Source: Siphonodentalium dalli
Taxonomy: Eukaryota > Mollusca > Scaphopoda > Gadilida > Siphonodentaliidae
Length of the DNA stretch: 64,000 nucleotides
Assembly (NCBI GenBank): GCA_032622095.1
Contig: CP136064.1
Coordinates: forward strand, 6,749,512-6,813,511
Direction of reading: 5' to 3'
Positions 11,148 to 22,423 of the stretch are shown here, one piece after another (position 1 is the stretch's first letter; each line of letters opens with the position of its first letter). The notes under the pieces are model-generated. The model saw only the letters and a list, made by a program, of their open reading frames with translations. It ran no database searches and was not told where the DNA came from. A program made the translations under genes and the position numbers.

Positions 11148-11694
11148 CTAGCCGATGAGTCCGACGTTGTCCGGGCTATTCAAAAACCAAATTTCAAGTC
11201 GATAGCTCCACCCGTTTCCGAGATCTGGTCTGCGCAGTGCGCATGTGCGAAGATGGCGCCGCACGGGTTCGGCGACCCGATAAAATTTGTATCCGGGGCA
11301 AGATACATTCACATACCAAATTTCAAGTCGATAGCTCCACCCGTCTCGGATATCTCGTTTGCGTATCTCCCCGCATAGGAAACCACTCAAAAGTATTGTT
11401 CCCGTATATCTCTCTGCAGATGCTAATAACGTTGAATGGCAAACAAGCACTCTGTATAGCGATGCGTAAAAAACAAACGCTCATTACATTATTACTTGAT
11501 TAACCACCGAAGTGCCGTTTTTTGTGACTGAGAGTGGAGAATGGGTGCTCTGGGCTTCTCCAAAATGCGACGTCGACGATTCTTGTGGGATTTTACCTTT
11601 ATATAGGAAGTTTGGTCTCGATCGGTCAACCCGTTTTCGACTCTATAAAGGACATACAGACAAACAAACAGAGGTCTTCAAAATATATAGGAGA
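11148..11694 (-). mobile_element. Helitron-like element, family A, reverse orientation, copy 1
   Basis: Read on the minus strand it starts TC at 11694 and ends CTAG at 11151-11148 after the hairpin (AGCCCGGACAACGTCGG). Its middle (about 11355-11525) holds family B interior sequence that occurs again, inverted, at 13012-13165. Confidence 0.65.
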
Positions 11695-12075
11695 CTAGCC
11701 GATGAGACCGATGTTGTCCGGGCTATTTAAAAACCAAACTTCAAGTCGATAGCTCTACCCGTTTCCGAGATCTGGTCTGCGCATGCGCGAAGCTGGCGAC
11801 ACACGGGCTCGGCGATCCGATTCAATTCGTATCCGGGGCAAGATACATTCACATACCAAATTTCAAGTCGATAGCTCCATCCGTTTCCGAGATCTGGTAT
11901 GCGCATGCGCTGCACGGGCCCTGAGCGGGCTCGCCAATACGACAACGACGACCGCCTGGTCAAACTACACACACGTATCAAGTTTTGTCCAGATCGGTCG
12001 AGAATCGTAGATTTGTATAAATGACATACGTACGGACAGAAAACAAACAGAGGTCTTCAAAATATATATAGGAGA
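11695..12075 (-). mobile_element. Helitron-like element, family A, reverse orientation, copy 2
   Basis: 381 bp between CTAG at 11695 and the TC start at 12075 (minus strand). Nearly identical to the next copy, which has the same length. Confidence 0.7.
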
Positions 12076-12456
12076 CTAGCCGATGAGACCGACGTTGTCC
12101 GGGCTATTTAAAAACCAAACTTCAAGTCGATAGCTCTACCCGTTTCCGAGATCTGGTCTGCGCATGCGCGAAGCTGGCGTCACACGGTCTCGGCGATCCG
12201 ATTCAATTCGTATCCGGGGCAAGATACATTCACATAGCAAATTTCAAGTCGATAGCTCCATCCGTTTCCGAGATCTGGTATGCGCATGCGCTGCACGGGC
12301 ACTGAGTGGGCTCGCCAATACGACAACGACGACCGCCTGGTCAAACTACACACACGTATCAAGTTTTGTCCAGATCGGTCGAGAATCGTAGATTTGTATA
12401 AATGACATACATACGGACATAAAACATACAGAGGTCTTCAAAATATATATAGGGGA
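12076..12456 (-). mobile_element. Helitron-like element, family A, reverse orientation, copy 3
   Basis: 381 bp, matching copy 2 with few differences (for example, in the CTGCACGGGC.CTGAG segment). The near-identity suggests a recent tandem duplication or multimer. Confidence 0.7.
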
Positions 12457-12906
12457 CTAGCCGATGAGCCCGACGTTGTCCGGGCTATTCAAAAACCAAA
12501 TTTCAAGTCGATAGCTCCACCCGTTTCCGAGATCTGGTCTGCGCATGCGCGAAGCTGGCGTCGCACGGGCTCGGCGACCCGATAAAATTCGTATCCGGGG
12601 CAATATACATTCACATACCAAATTTCAAGTCGATAGCTCCACCCGCGAAGCTGGCGTCGCACGGGCTCGGCGACCCGATAAACCTCGTATCCGGGGCAAG
12701 ATACATTCACATACCAAATTTCAAGTCGATAGCTCTACCCGTTTTCGAGATCTCGTCTGCGCCGATACGACAACGACCACCGCCTGGTCAAACTACACAC
12801 ACGTACCAAGTTTTGTCCCGATCGGTTGAGAATCGTAGATTTGTATCAATGACATACATGCAAACATACAAACAAACATACAGAGGTCTTCAAAATATAT
12901 AATAGA
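12457..12906 (-). mobile_element. Helitron-like element, family A, reverse orientation, copy 4
   Basis: Same ends as copies 2 and 3. It carries an internal duplication of about 90 bp: the segment with GAAGCTGGCGTCGCACGGG occurs at about 12550 and again at 12648. It has lost part of the GC-rich middle. Confidence 0.65.
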
Positions 12907-13165
12907 CTAGCCGATGAGCCCGACGTTGTCCGGGCTATTCAAAAACCAAATTTCAAGTCGATAGCTCCACCCGTTTCCGATATCTGGTCTGCGCATGCGC
13001 GAAGCTGGCACCGCGGTGGTTAATCAAATCATAATTTAATGAGCGTTTGTTTTTTACCTATCGCTATAAAGAGCGTTTGTTTACCATTCAACGTTATACC
13101 ATCTGCAGAGAGATATACGGGAAATACTTTTGAGTGGTTTCCTATGCGGGGAGATTTATTCGATG
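12907..13165. mobile_element. Truncated family A Helitron end fused to family B interior
   Basis: Bases 12907-13010 are the 3' end of a reverse family A copy (CTAG at 12907). At about 13012 the sequence switches to family B interior ('gcggtggttaatca'), which is the inverted partner of 11355-11525. This is a junction between two element types. Confidence 0.55.
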
Positions 13166-13369
13166 CCATAGTACTCTTACAACATTACTGCAATACAATT
13201 GCCTCAAAGTGTTCAGCATCATTGTTATAGTATGTATGATACTTAGGTCAGGGCTTAGGGGGGGTAGTTAGTGTGGACAGGGCTTAGGGGGTAGTTAGTG
13301 TGGATATAGGATTAATGCTTCTCAGAAATCCCGGTTACAAACCAACACTCACAATTTCGTCTTTTGCAT

Positions 13370-13795
13370 CAGATACCAACTCCTCGACCGATCGGGGCGA
13401 AACTTGGTACGTGCGTGTAGTTTGACCAGGTGGTCGTCGTATTGGCGAGCCCGTGCGACGCCCGTGCAGCGCATGCGCAGACGAGATCTCGGAAACGGGT
13501 GGAGCTATCGACTTGAAATTTGGTATGTGAATGTACCTTGCCCCGGATACGAAATTTATCGGGCCGCCGAGCCCATACGACGTCAGCTTCGCGCATGCGC
13601 AGACCAGATCTCGGAAACGGGTGGAGCTATCGACTTGAAGTTTGGTATGTGAATGTATCTTGCCCCGGATACGAATTTTATCGGGTCGCCGAGTCCATGC
13701 GACGCCAGCTTCGCGCTTCCGCAGACCAGATCTCGGAAACGGGTAGAGCTATCGACTTGAAATTTTGTTTTTGAATAGCCCGGACAACGTCGGGC
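13370..13795 (+). mobile_element. Helitron-like element, family A, forward, 5'-truncated
   Basis: It starts inside the family sequence ('cgaccgatcggggcgaaactt') and runs to the hairpin near 13774-13793. The expected terminal CATCGGCTAG is replaced by 'gtatcgtgtctc'. It holds two direct copies of the unit with GGAGCTATCGACTTGAAAT. Confidence 0.6.
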
Positions 13796-13943
13796 GTATC
13801 GTGTCTCCTCATGTTTTCAGTTCTGTATTCTGACCATTCAGTCCAATTGACGAATCAATCAATAAAACATTTAAAAAAAAATTAATAATTAAAAAAATGT
13901 CATGTTTCTGACCAACGCCGCCGGTGGCGGGCTAACCTGCTAG
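13796..13943 (+). mobile_element. Helitron family B, 3' end only
   Basis: It ends with the family B terminus: A/T-rich run, 'catgtttctgac', a hairpin (CGCCGCCGGTGGCGGG) and CTAG at 13940-13943 followed by T. No matching 5' end is adjacent. Confidence 0.6.
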
Positions 13944-15004
13944 TGTAATATAATAGAATAGTACTATTATTATTATAGTGCTCATAGTAGTTAATACCAC
14001 CTTACCGTCAATATTCTAGCATGGTTAGTTTCAAAATCATAACGTTAATTGTTATTACTAATACTATTTGTGTTTACTGTATATGTACATCAGTCATCAA
14101 TTGAGAAACTTAAGCACAGCCTGGTTGAATATCTACCATATATGATGGGTTATTCCCACATTCAAGCTGTTGGTGTCATTCATGTTATTTTGCATGCGAA
14201 GTGGTAGAACCCCCCCCCCCCCAATAGCTTATCAATACCACTCTGGACAGTGGGTGTTTTTCCTCAATTAATTGAATTTCTTGTTATGAATTAAAAGTGA
14301 TAATGTGACACCTGTGAATTACGTCACCGGTGAGAGCACGATATGTTTGACACACCTGAGCTATTTTCACTTTCTACGGCTTAAACATGGTTGAAGTTGA
14401 ACAGAAACAAACTGCCAACATTGATGAAGAAGCAATTAATAAACCGGTAAAATGAAGAAGAATCTTACCTATTATCGACTCCGATGATCCGGACAATGTC
14501 ATATTCCAGTCAAATGAACTATAAAAATTTCCAAATGAACAATAAATTTATCCAGTTTCGAGCTGAATTTCCACGTGTTACTCTTAGTGTTTGTTTGCGT
14601 CGATGATTAGAACATCGTCACTTTGATACTTAGTTTTCTACTTTTAGTACGATTTCCTAACATTTCCTGTACGAACCAACATTATTTACACACACCGTCA
14701 GAATCTTCACAATATCCCGTTCCTAGTGTCATGATTGTGCGGTGAGAATAAAAACAATTTTGACAGAAAATATCCTGTAATTTCCGAAATGTTAAAAATG
14801 AATCGCGCTAAAGTGAATCAAAATAATGAGTCAATCGGTAACGTTACGTCACAACTATTTAAATGATGTGTCCATCCGCGTAACTGCACGCCCAACTGTA
14901 CGTTGGGGTTCAACATGGGAGAATCAGCTGATCTGGGCTTATTTTGTCACATCTTCTCTTTAGAATTAGCAACTTTTAGTGGTTGAAGGGTGTAATAAGC
15001 ATAA
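13944..15004. other. Mostly unannotated; one candidate first exon
   Basis: Contains a C-run at 14210-14221 and the candidate exon at 14387. Nothing else is recognised. Confidence 0.4.
14387..14446 (+). CDS. Possible short first coding exon, unknown product
   Basis: An ATG in good context (aaacATGG) opens 20 codons, M-V-E-V-E-Q-K-Q-T-A-N-I-D-E-E-A-I-N-K-P, before a possible donor GTAAAA at 14447. The peptide is polar, acidic and balanced in composition, unlike the surrounding chance frames. A CRE-like TTACGTCA lies 70 bases upstream. No downstream partner exon was found on the plus strand, and I recognise no protein. It may be chance. Confidence 0.2.
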
Positions 15005-15157
15005 TAATCGATTGGTTTCGATGATTACATGAGATAATTCACTCGGGTAGCCGGTCCTATTGGTAAAACCCTCGTTCGCTCCGTTCACTTGGGTTTTACC
15101 AGGCCCTACTCCCGTCGTGACTTGTGCCACGTACATGTAATTATCGAAACCAATTAA
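15005..15157. mobile_element. Foldback MITE, family F2
   Basis: Outer arms AATCGATTGGTTTCGATGAT and its reverse complement (ending near 15157) enclose nested inverted arms around GGTAAAACCC...GGGTTTTACC (15062-15100). The whole segment folds as one imperfect hairpin. Confidence 0.65.
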
Positions 15158-17203
15158 TCACTCTCTATGCACTAAACATATGATGAAAAAAACTATGTTT
15201 CCTTTCTCAAAACCAATCTTGAACATTCCGCATTGCGTCCGTGTGTTAAGTTTGAATTTTGTCTTTAACTTTAGTTTTATACATTAATACATGTATAATT
15301 TTCTTCTGTCATGGGGAGATGAGGAGCTCCATATAAGTTGCTATAACATGTGCTCCAATCCCCACCTGTTCATCCTATATTTTTTGCTATGGTAAATTTG
15401 TTAGAAATGTCTAGTTGGGATGTTAAATAAAATATAAAACATTTTCTGGACACTTGAATTTCACATATCTTCATCGTCAGTGGATGTATAATCTGAACAG
15501 TTATACAAAGGAACAAAGAAAACAAACAATTGTTTCAATATCAGTGTTGGTTCCAGGGACGTGGCGACATGTGGATGTCTTATATTTTTGGTCAAAATAT
15601 TCAATAGTCCCATGATTGACACAACAATATTTGAAAATGTTATACCACATACCAATAATTAGTGGAACATGTGTTGTTCTTCGACCAATAGCATCATATT
15701 TTTCTAATTTTAATAAAATCTTTGGTCATAAATGGCCATCAGTTGGACATTTTCCAAATGTATAAGGGTGTCAGGAGGGAAATGAAATTCTGCGAGTCTG
15801 GGAGTTTGGTTGGTCAGGTTCAAGAGTGCAGTTGAAATTTTCCACAGTCACGGAGACGCTCTTATAGCCACGTCCCTGTTTGGTTCCAGTTCTGGGGTCA
15901 GTACTATAATACATCTACGGCTGTAGATTGCAAGTTTAACTATATGGATACCATTGGCTCATAACACGCTGACCGTTTCTATTGATATTGTGTGAAAATA
16001 AATTAATGTTTAATAACAGTCCACAACGACAACACTAACGTGCATGCGAAGTGCATTAGTGTCGGTAATATTTACTCCAAATTGTACCGTCTGGTATAAG
16101 TTATATGTGTAGATGTATTATAGTACAGACCCCTATTTTTTTTTTGGATACAATTACGGCATGTTCACATGCAGCTGCAAGAAAATGTCGACAAGATAAT
16201 ATGAGGCACAAATATACCTTGATATGTTATTACTGCAAGTCACACTTGTGAGAACTCAGCGGTCTAGATGGCGATGATTGAGCTCTAAACCCGAACAGTT
16301 TTAGTCGTGATTGTTGACGTGAATTGCTTCGGATAAGCAACATATAGTCCATGTTGGCAACTCATAGCATTGCAAAATGTTATGCATATACTGATCTTAT
16401 CGAGAATGGAACCCCTTGTTTTTTCAACAAAAATTATGTACTCATATTTGAAGCTTTACTCGTTAAAGTATGTAATGTATATGCTTCTTTAGTTTGGTGC
16501 ACTATGTTGCGTGTGCATATATACATGTATGTACGTGTACAGCTGAACAATCTGTATCTTAATGTTCTGCGAACCCCGAACGTTCTATTTATAAATAGTA
16601 TGACAATGGTTTTACCATGTCCCATGTAATACGGTTGAGAATAAAGAATTCATTTATTAAGCGTGTCCCCGATGTTGGAGTTGAGTTTTGTGTATTTTAT
16701 CAGCACATAAAGCGGCATCTAAACAGCCACAAGTGGGTTCGGCCATGCATCCCCTGGAGGTGATAAGAGCGGGTGTATTATGTACATGAGTATTTGACCA
16801 ATAAAAATGACCGCTAATCAAGGATATGTGCGCACGCGATATAATGTCAATGCAATGCCTCGGTCCTGTATTTACTCGTATTATTGTTTCCATTGGTCAT
16901 CCAAGTCACATGGGTAAAACCTGACATTTTCCTGCTCGTCATGTGAACATGCCATTATGGCTGAATTGGTCATTGTCGCATGGTATCGTGTAAAAAGGCA
17001 ACCAGGATATCACAAAAATGCATGTCTCGTTCGTTCGTGACACTCTCAATTCAACGAGAGTGCAATACCCATTCAAATTCCGTTGAAATTTCTCTCGAAA
17101 ATCACAAACTAATACCAAGTAATCAGATATACTACAGGCATCCCATGTGTGCGCGCTGTTTACATATGTGTCTTCATCTTCGTGTGAATGCATAGTGACG
17201 GTA
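15158..17203. other. No recognised gene
   Basis: About 2 kb of AT-rich sequence. Open frames at 15461-15655 (minus), 16351-16629 (plus) and 16657-17193 (minus) have no recognised domain. There is a T-run near 16136. Confidence 0.45.
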
Positions 17204-17380
17204 GACTTGAATTGACATTTCGAAATAAGATATACAGTGCAAGGTTTTATGCCATATGGTTAGAACCAGCGTGAATGTATACTGGTGCTCAGTAACCTGA
17301 TGTATTGACTTGAATTGACATTTCGAAATAAGATATAGAGTGCAAGGTATTATGCCATATGGTTAGAACCAGCGTGAATG
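17204..17380. repeat. Direct duplication of a 74-bp segment
   Basis: Copies at 17204-17277 and 17307-17380 differ at a few bases ('gacttgaattgacatttcg' to 'ccagcgtgaatg'), 103 bp apart. Confidence 0.85.
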
Positions 17381-17758
17381 GTTAAATACAGTGAGATGCA
17401 TCATTATCCTAATCAATGGAGCCAAATTTTGACCCCCAGCCAAGCGTTCAGTTCAATTCGGAGGGCTGATTTTTAGGGCTGATTGCAACCCTTCCAAATG
17501 ACGCCCAAATCATGTTCAACTGTCACGAAATTTGGTGTTTATGATTATATCATAATTTACATATAGATCAAAATCGTATAAAGCATATCAATGTTTGTTA
17601 GTTCGCATTTTTTCACTTTCGGACTCAGCATCTTTTTGTAGTTTAATGGCGGAGGAAAGACCGCTTGGTTGCAAAAGTGTACAGTATAATAATAATTAAA
17701 ACAATTTTTAAAAGGACAATAATCCAATTAAGAAAAAATGGGTCGAAATTCGGATACC

Positions 17759-17764
17759 TTTATT
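17759..17764 (-). terminator. Candidate polyadenylation signal of the lectin gene
   Basis: An AATAAA hexamer on the minus strand lies about 280 bases after the lectin stop codon. The 17765-18040 stretch between would be the 3' UTR. AATAAA is frequent in AT-rich DNA, so this is only a plausible site. Confidence 0.35.
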
Positions 17765-18040
17765 CTCAGTAGTTCTTAGATACCTACATTCCCTAGAGAT
17801 TTCACGTTCCTACTGTTATTAGTTTTCGAGTATTTTAAACTAAACGAGAAACGGGCCCGATAGAAAAACAATATACTTCCTTGGTTACACCATGTATGGA
17901 TAATAAATATTATATTACTAATTAACGGGCCACTTATTAATAATCGAATCTTTTCTGAGACTTTGATATGCTGGCTGTTCTTTTGAACTTTTAGAATAAC
18001 ATGGGTGCGCTTTTGCACGAAATCATGCGACATGAATCAT

Positions 18041-18309
18041 TCAACGCCAATATGGCACATGCTTGCGAAGGATTACTGCAGAGACACTCGCAGCCGATCC
18101 TGTACCGTACGCGACCTCTTGGTACATCTGACACCCCTCCTGTTCATCGTATGCGACTGCCATACATTTTTCCATGTAGTAGCAGTATGCGGCGCAATCT
18201 TCAATCCCGCCCTCTGATGGGAATGGTGTGCTGAGTGTTGAGAGTGATTGTCGTTCCTTCTTGGTGGCAACTTGAAAGAACATCCCCGCCGGTACGTCGA
18301 TGTTGATTT
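18041..18309 (-). CDS. Lectin gene exon 4: PAN/apple-like domain and stop
   Basis: The acceptor AG is at 18311-18310 after a T-rich tract; the exon runs to a TGA at 18043-18041. Its two leading bases complete the codon begun in exon 3 (GAA, E150). After a short linker (N-I-D-V-P-A-G-M-F-F) the sequence shows a PAN/apple-type cysteine pattern: D-C-A-A-Y-C-Y-Y-M-E-K-C, then nine residues including the A-V-A-Y strand, then E-G-C-Q-M-Y (C188, C192, C198, C209). PAN domains bind protein or sugar ligands and are common in invertebrate extracellular proteins. The domain call comes from cysteine spacing and surrounding hydrophobic residues, so a diverged cousin is possible. The protein ends about 29 residues after the last cysteine, with no membrane anchor. 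Confidence 0.8.
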
Positions 18310-18415
18310 CTATTGAAATACAAGAAACGATTCGTGGATGAGATAGATTTGTTCAAAAATGTGCTCATTTTACACGATTCTTGTTGTGAACTTGTATTTA
18401 TCTGGTTTCTGTTTA

Positions 18416-18880
18416 ATATGTGACCCGCCATATCAAATCCAGTCGGAAGTCGGGATTTTTTCACCCTGTGTCAATGCATTCTCTTATATATGCGAGTCGA
18501 CCATAGGTTGCCTCGCATATATAAGAGAATGCATTGGCCTAACAATTATTTACAATTTTAATAATTTTTTCTTGTATTCTTTAACAATTTTATAATTTCA
18601 CCCATACAGAGCCCCAGACAAACATGAGCAGACGACACTCTTCTATATTATTCTATATGTGTGTGAGGCTCCCTGCAGGGTAATGGATGTTTTTTATTTT
18701 ATGTCCTAAAAATTGTAAGAAGCATTTATTTTAAAAACATGATAAAAAATTGTTAGGCCAATGCATTCTCTTATATATGCGAGGCGACCTATGGTCGACT
18801 CGCATATATAAGAGAATGCATTGGCACAGGGTAAAAAAAATCCCGACTTACGACTGGATTTGATATGGTGGGTCACATAT
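18416..18880. mobile_element. Palindrome-ended element, family P, complete copy
   Basis: A 465-bp element whose inverted ends (atatgtgacccgccatatc... and its complement) each contain their own near-perfect palindrome of about 67 bp: GCCAATGCATTCTC, TTATATATGCGAG, a short loop, then back. The unique core (about 18600-18730) holds 'agccccagacaaacatg' and CCTGCAGGG. Partial copies lie at 20612, 24093, 54836 and 59102. There is no coding. It lies just upstream of lectin exon 4, in intron 3. Confidence 0.8.
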
Positions 18881-19257
18881 ATCATTCCATGTCGCAAGAA
18901 GTCTCAACAAGTACTATGATTCAGACATTGCCAATAAATAAAATAGAAAACTGTGGAACTAAGAAATTCTATTTGTTCTAAGTCGTCATATTTTGACCAT
19001 GGGGCAATCCTGCCCTAAAATAAAGGTGAGTTCTAAATGTAATTTGCAAATTTGCAACAATACAATTTAGTTCCGTATTGTTCTAAGTTCAAATTGGTTG
19101 CAAATATAGTCATTTGTAAATTCGTGTTAATTTATAATGCTAGCTAGGACGTATTTTCTCTACCGTGTTATCTCAGAATGTCCACTGTGGATCAACCAGT
19201 GTGATCGTGGCATCAGTTTAAAATTTACAAATCGATTTACTCTAAATAAAAAGTGTA

Positions 19258-20485
19258 CTTATAGGGTGGATACACACATGCATGTAATCTCTGTAATTAT
19301 CGTGTATATTGCGTTTTGCATGGATCATACAGACAATGTAATATGTGTTCACTGACAACCCAGTTCTACTTCCAATTAAGTCGGAATGTAGAGAGGCCGC
19401 TATCTTGGACCGAGTCGCCAGGCCACTTAAAATAATTGTTCATGGGATAACCCATATATGGTGGACGTTCTATTTAAATAATTACCAGTCCTCTCTTGAT
19501 ATGTATAGCAGTGGTGGATTTGGATTTCCCCGACGCAGGGACTAAATATGATCCCCGACTTGGGCCTATACATTATCCCGAAAGCTACCACGCGGGGGTA
19601 GCTAACTCTGAGCTATTTAAGTAAAATGTATTATATTATACCTTCTTACCCATATTATTCCGATTAAGTCCCTTAATTACGTCACGCATGCGTGTATCCA
19701 CCCTTAGGGTGGATACACACATGCATGTAATTCATGTATGTAAAATACATATATTTTACATGGCCACACCAATAATTGACAACATTAATCACCTGCGCAT
19801 GAGCGGTTCATTGTTAACATGCCAGACAAGTGAGTAGTGATAAGCGAAGTCAAACTCCTCGCTGCTATCAGGACATTTAAGGCCAATCCAAAACATGTCT
19901 ACTCTTACGGATGCGGAAATTAGTCAAGTATGTGTAATATCTGGAATGTTATTAATGAACGAACACCAGAAGCGACACGTCTGGCATATACAGGCTTGGT
20001 ATAGAGCATGTTCGACCATGATGCTTGTTTGGCGTGTGGTCTCGAAAGCTTCAAATCGCCAAGGGACTTAGTTGAATGTATCGGTCGGAATTATCTGGGC
20101 AAGAAGGTACAATATATTATGTTTTACTTAAATAACTCAGAGTTAGCCATCCCGCATGGTGGCTTTCGGGATCATATATAGCCCCATGTCAGTGAAATCC
20201 TGATCCACTATAAATATCAAGAGAGGACGGGTATTTATCTAGATAGACGTCCACCATATGGGTTATCCCACGAACAATTATTTTAAGTGACCTGGCGACT
20301 CGGGCCAAGATATCGGTTTCTCTACATTCCGACTTAATTGGAACTAGAACTCAGTGCGGTCAGCACGTCGGCAATGATTGGGTTGTCAGCGGACACACAT
20401 GACATTGTCTGTGTGATCCATGTAAACCGTCAAATACACGATTATTACAGAGATTACATGTCTGTGTGAATCCACCCTTATAGTG
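19258..20485. mobile_element. Long inverted-repeat (foldback) element pair
   Basis: Two arms of about 380 bp, 19260-19640 and 20105-20482, are inverted copies of each other. The outer ends read GGGTGGATACACACATG and complement, flanked on both sides by TTATA. A central junction at about 19689-19728 (CCACCC, TTA, GGGTGG) has the same ends back to back, so this is probably two related elements sharing a TTA. TTA-type target sites suggest the Harbinger superfamily, but no transposase is present. Confidence 0.6.
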
Positions 20486-20500
20486 GAACTCGCGAACTGC

Positions 20501-20599
20501 TATACACATAAATAATATACACATAAATAATATACACATAAATAATATACACATAAATAATATACAAATAAATAATATACACATAAATAATATACACAT
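20501..20599. repeat. 15-bp tandem repeat, about 6.5 copies
   Basis: The unit ATACACATAAATAAT is almost perfect. It directly abuts the 20612 family P copy. Confidence 0.95.
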
Positions 20600-20611
20600 G
20601 GCTATTGTCTA

Positions 20612-21024
20612 ATATATGACCCGCCATATCAATTCCAGTCGTAAGTCGGAATTTGTTTTACCATGCGCCAATGCATTCTCTTATATATGCGAGTCGACCA
20701 TATGTCTCACATGTTTTTTTAAATAAATGTTTCTCACAATGTTTAGGGCATAAAATAAAAAACATCCATTACCCTGCAGGGAGCCCCACACATACATAGA
20801 AGCATATAGAAGAGTGTCGTCTGCTCATGTTTGTCTGGGGCTCTGTATGGGTGAAATTATAAAATTGTTAAAGAATACAAGAACAAATTATTAGAATTGT
20901 AAAAAATTGTTATGCCAATGCATTCTCTTATATATGCAAGGCGAACTATGGTCGACTCGCATATATAAGGGAATGCATTGGCACAGGGTAAACAAAATCC
21001 CTCCCGACTTACGACTGGATTTAA
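20612..21024. mobile_element. Family P element, copy with damaged ends
   Basis: The left end has lost the second arm of its palindrome; the right palindrome is intact (about 20919-20983). The right terminus is cut at 'ggatttaatgcaacc'. The core is in the opposite orientation to the 18416 copy. Confidence 0.75.
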
Positions 21025-21483
21025 TGCAACCATAAGTCTTATGTTTCGACACTCGCGGTTTGAAGGACTTTTGATATCGACAGAAAAGCAGTTAGTTACT
21101 GATTAGTTTCGCATCTCTATTGTTGTTTATGATACAACAATAAGCCAAGCACCTAACAATACAATGATAGAATGTACAGCAGGATTAATAATTCCTACTA
21201 ATGCTATGAAATTAACTATATCTTAATAGAGGTAGTTAACTTTCCCTAACACCACTAATACCATAGTTTCCTGAAATTAATGGTGTTGATTGAGCAATAT
21301 TTTTCAAATTGTTTGAGGAATTAAAAAGTGATTTGCCAAAACTTTTGCAAATGAAAATATGTTTTGTAAAATGTGAATTATTTTTGCCATTGGCAAATTT
21401 GGCAAGTTGCAGCGCGAACCCTGGATAGCGTCCAACGTGTAATGTGAGTTACTTACTGAAGGAAGGGATGATGACATACATAC

Positions 21484-21698
21484 CCGCATGTTTCTGACAC
21501 AAGTATCGACGTAGCTCGTCGCATTTCTTCGACTTGAACGCCTTCACCCCGTAACACAGTGTTAGACAATCCCCCCGGTTGCCGTCTCTACCGGAAGCCC
21601 AATGGTACCAACCGGTCTCAACCCCGTCCAAATCCTCCCAGTTTCCATCGTGGTCGAAATCAGTCAGATCAATCCAATAGTCATCAATACCCTCCAGG
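21484..21698 (-). CDS. Lectin gene exon 3: C-terminal half of C-type lectin-like domain
   Basis: The acceptor AG is at 21700-21699 after a pyrimidine-rich run; the donor GTATGT follows 21484. The exon has 1+213+1 bases. The translation carries the hallmarks of the lectin core: DDYWIDLTDFDHDGNW (the WIGL region, with D for G), then W-Y-H-W and the cysteines C122, C126, C137 and C145, ending R-R-Y-L-C-Q-K-H. In place of the usual EPN or QPD calcium and sugar motif it has S-G-R-D-G-N-R-G-D, and in place of W-N-D before the third cysteine it has F-K-S-K-K. The best-known calcium site is therefore not conserved, so calcium-dependent mannose- or galactose-type binding cannot be assumed. A second donor (GTAAGT at 21456) 27 bases further on would add nine residues in frame. 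Confidence 0.9.
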
Positions 21699-21699
21699 C

Positions 21700-22423
21700 T
21701 GGTATGGAAAACAGTGGTTAACCATTCATGTACTAAATGGATTCTCCCATTCAGTTATAAAACATCTTCATTGGAATGATCTATCATTCGTTTGGAGGGA
21801 TGTTCAGGCAATGCACTTAGACAACATATAGAAAATAAATAAAACAAGGGCAGAAGGAATCATATTCTTTGGTGGGAAATGTTGATTTAAAAATATTTTA
21901 TTCAATACCGAAATGAAGATTCAAATTGCAGATTGTGGATTAGAGGTGATAACGGAATCAGAGCGGAAGTTATACGACTTACGGAAGCTCATATTCCTTA
22001 TGTGTGCGGAGAATATTATTTCATATAGTTGCACGAGAAACAAATTGGGACCTCATTTGAATCTGATATAATATTATGCCATATGCGTATTGTGTGTTAT
22101 TCTAGCGATGGCCACCCAAGTTTATAAGGAGTCTGGTGTCAGAAACAGACCTGGGGTTGGGATTAAGAGAGGGTCTCTCGGCGCTTTCGACAATCCCGGG
22201 CTAGCCCCCCAAACCACTCACCCAACCAACATACCTGGTTAAACCCGACACAATTCTGACATATGTGGGAGTAGAGAAACGTTCATACTCCTTGTATTAT
22301 TGGAATTAAATGTTATCAACCAATGCTTTGACCATTGATAGATTCGCATGACATCAATACCAAATCGATGGAAATCAGTATTTATGAAGCAGGTAGCATC
22401 TGCGTTACATTCGAGATATGTCA
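21700..22423. other. Intron 2 sequence, no recognised feature
   Basis: AT-rich; nothing recognised. Confidence 0.45.

Noticed and set aside
11783-12391. A recurring frame of about 75 codons starting M-R-E-A-G-V-A-R across family A Helitrons (also near 34.3-37.1 kb, minus strand)
   Set aside because: It recurs because the Helitron DNA recurs. The copies end at varying points, other frames of the same DNA are equally open, and no domain is recognised. A test of synonymous versus non-synonymous change across many copies would settle it.
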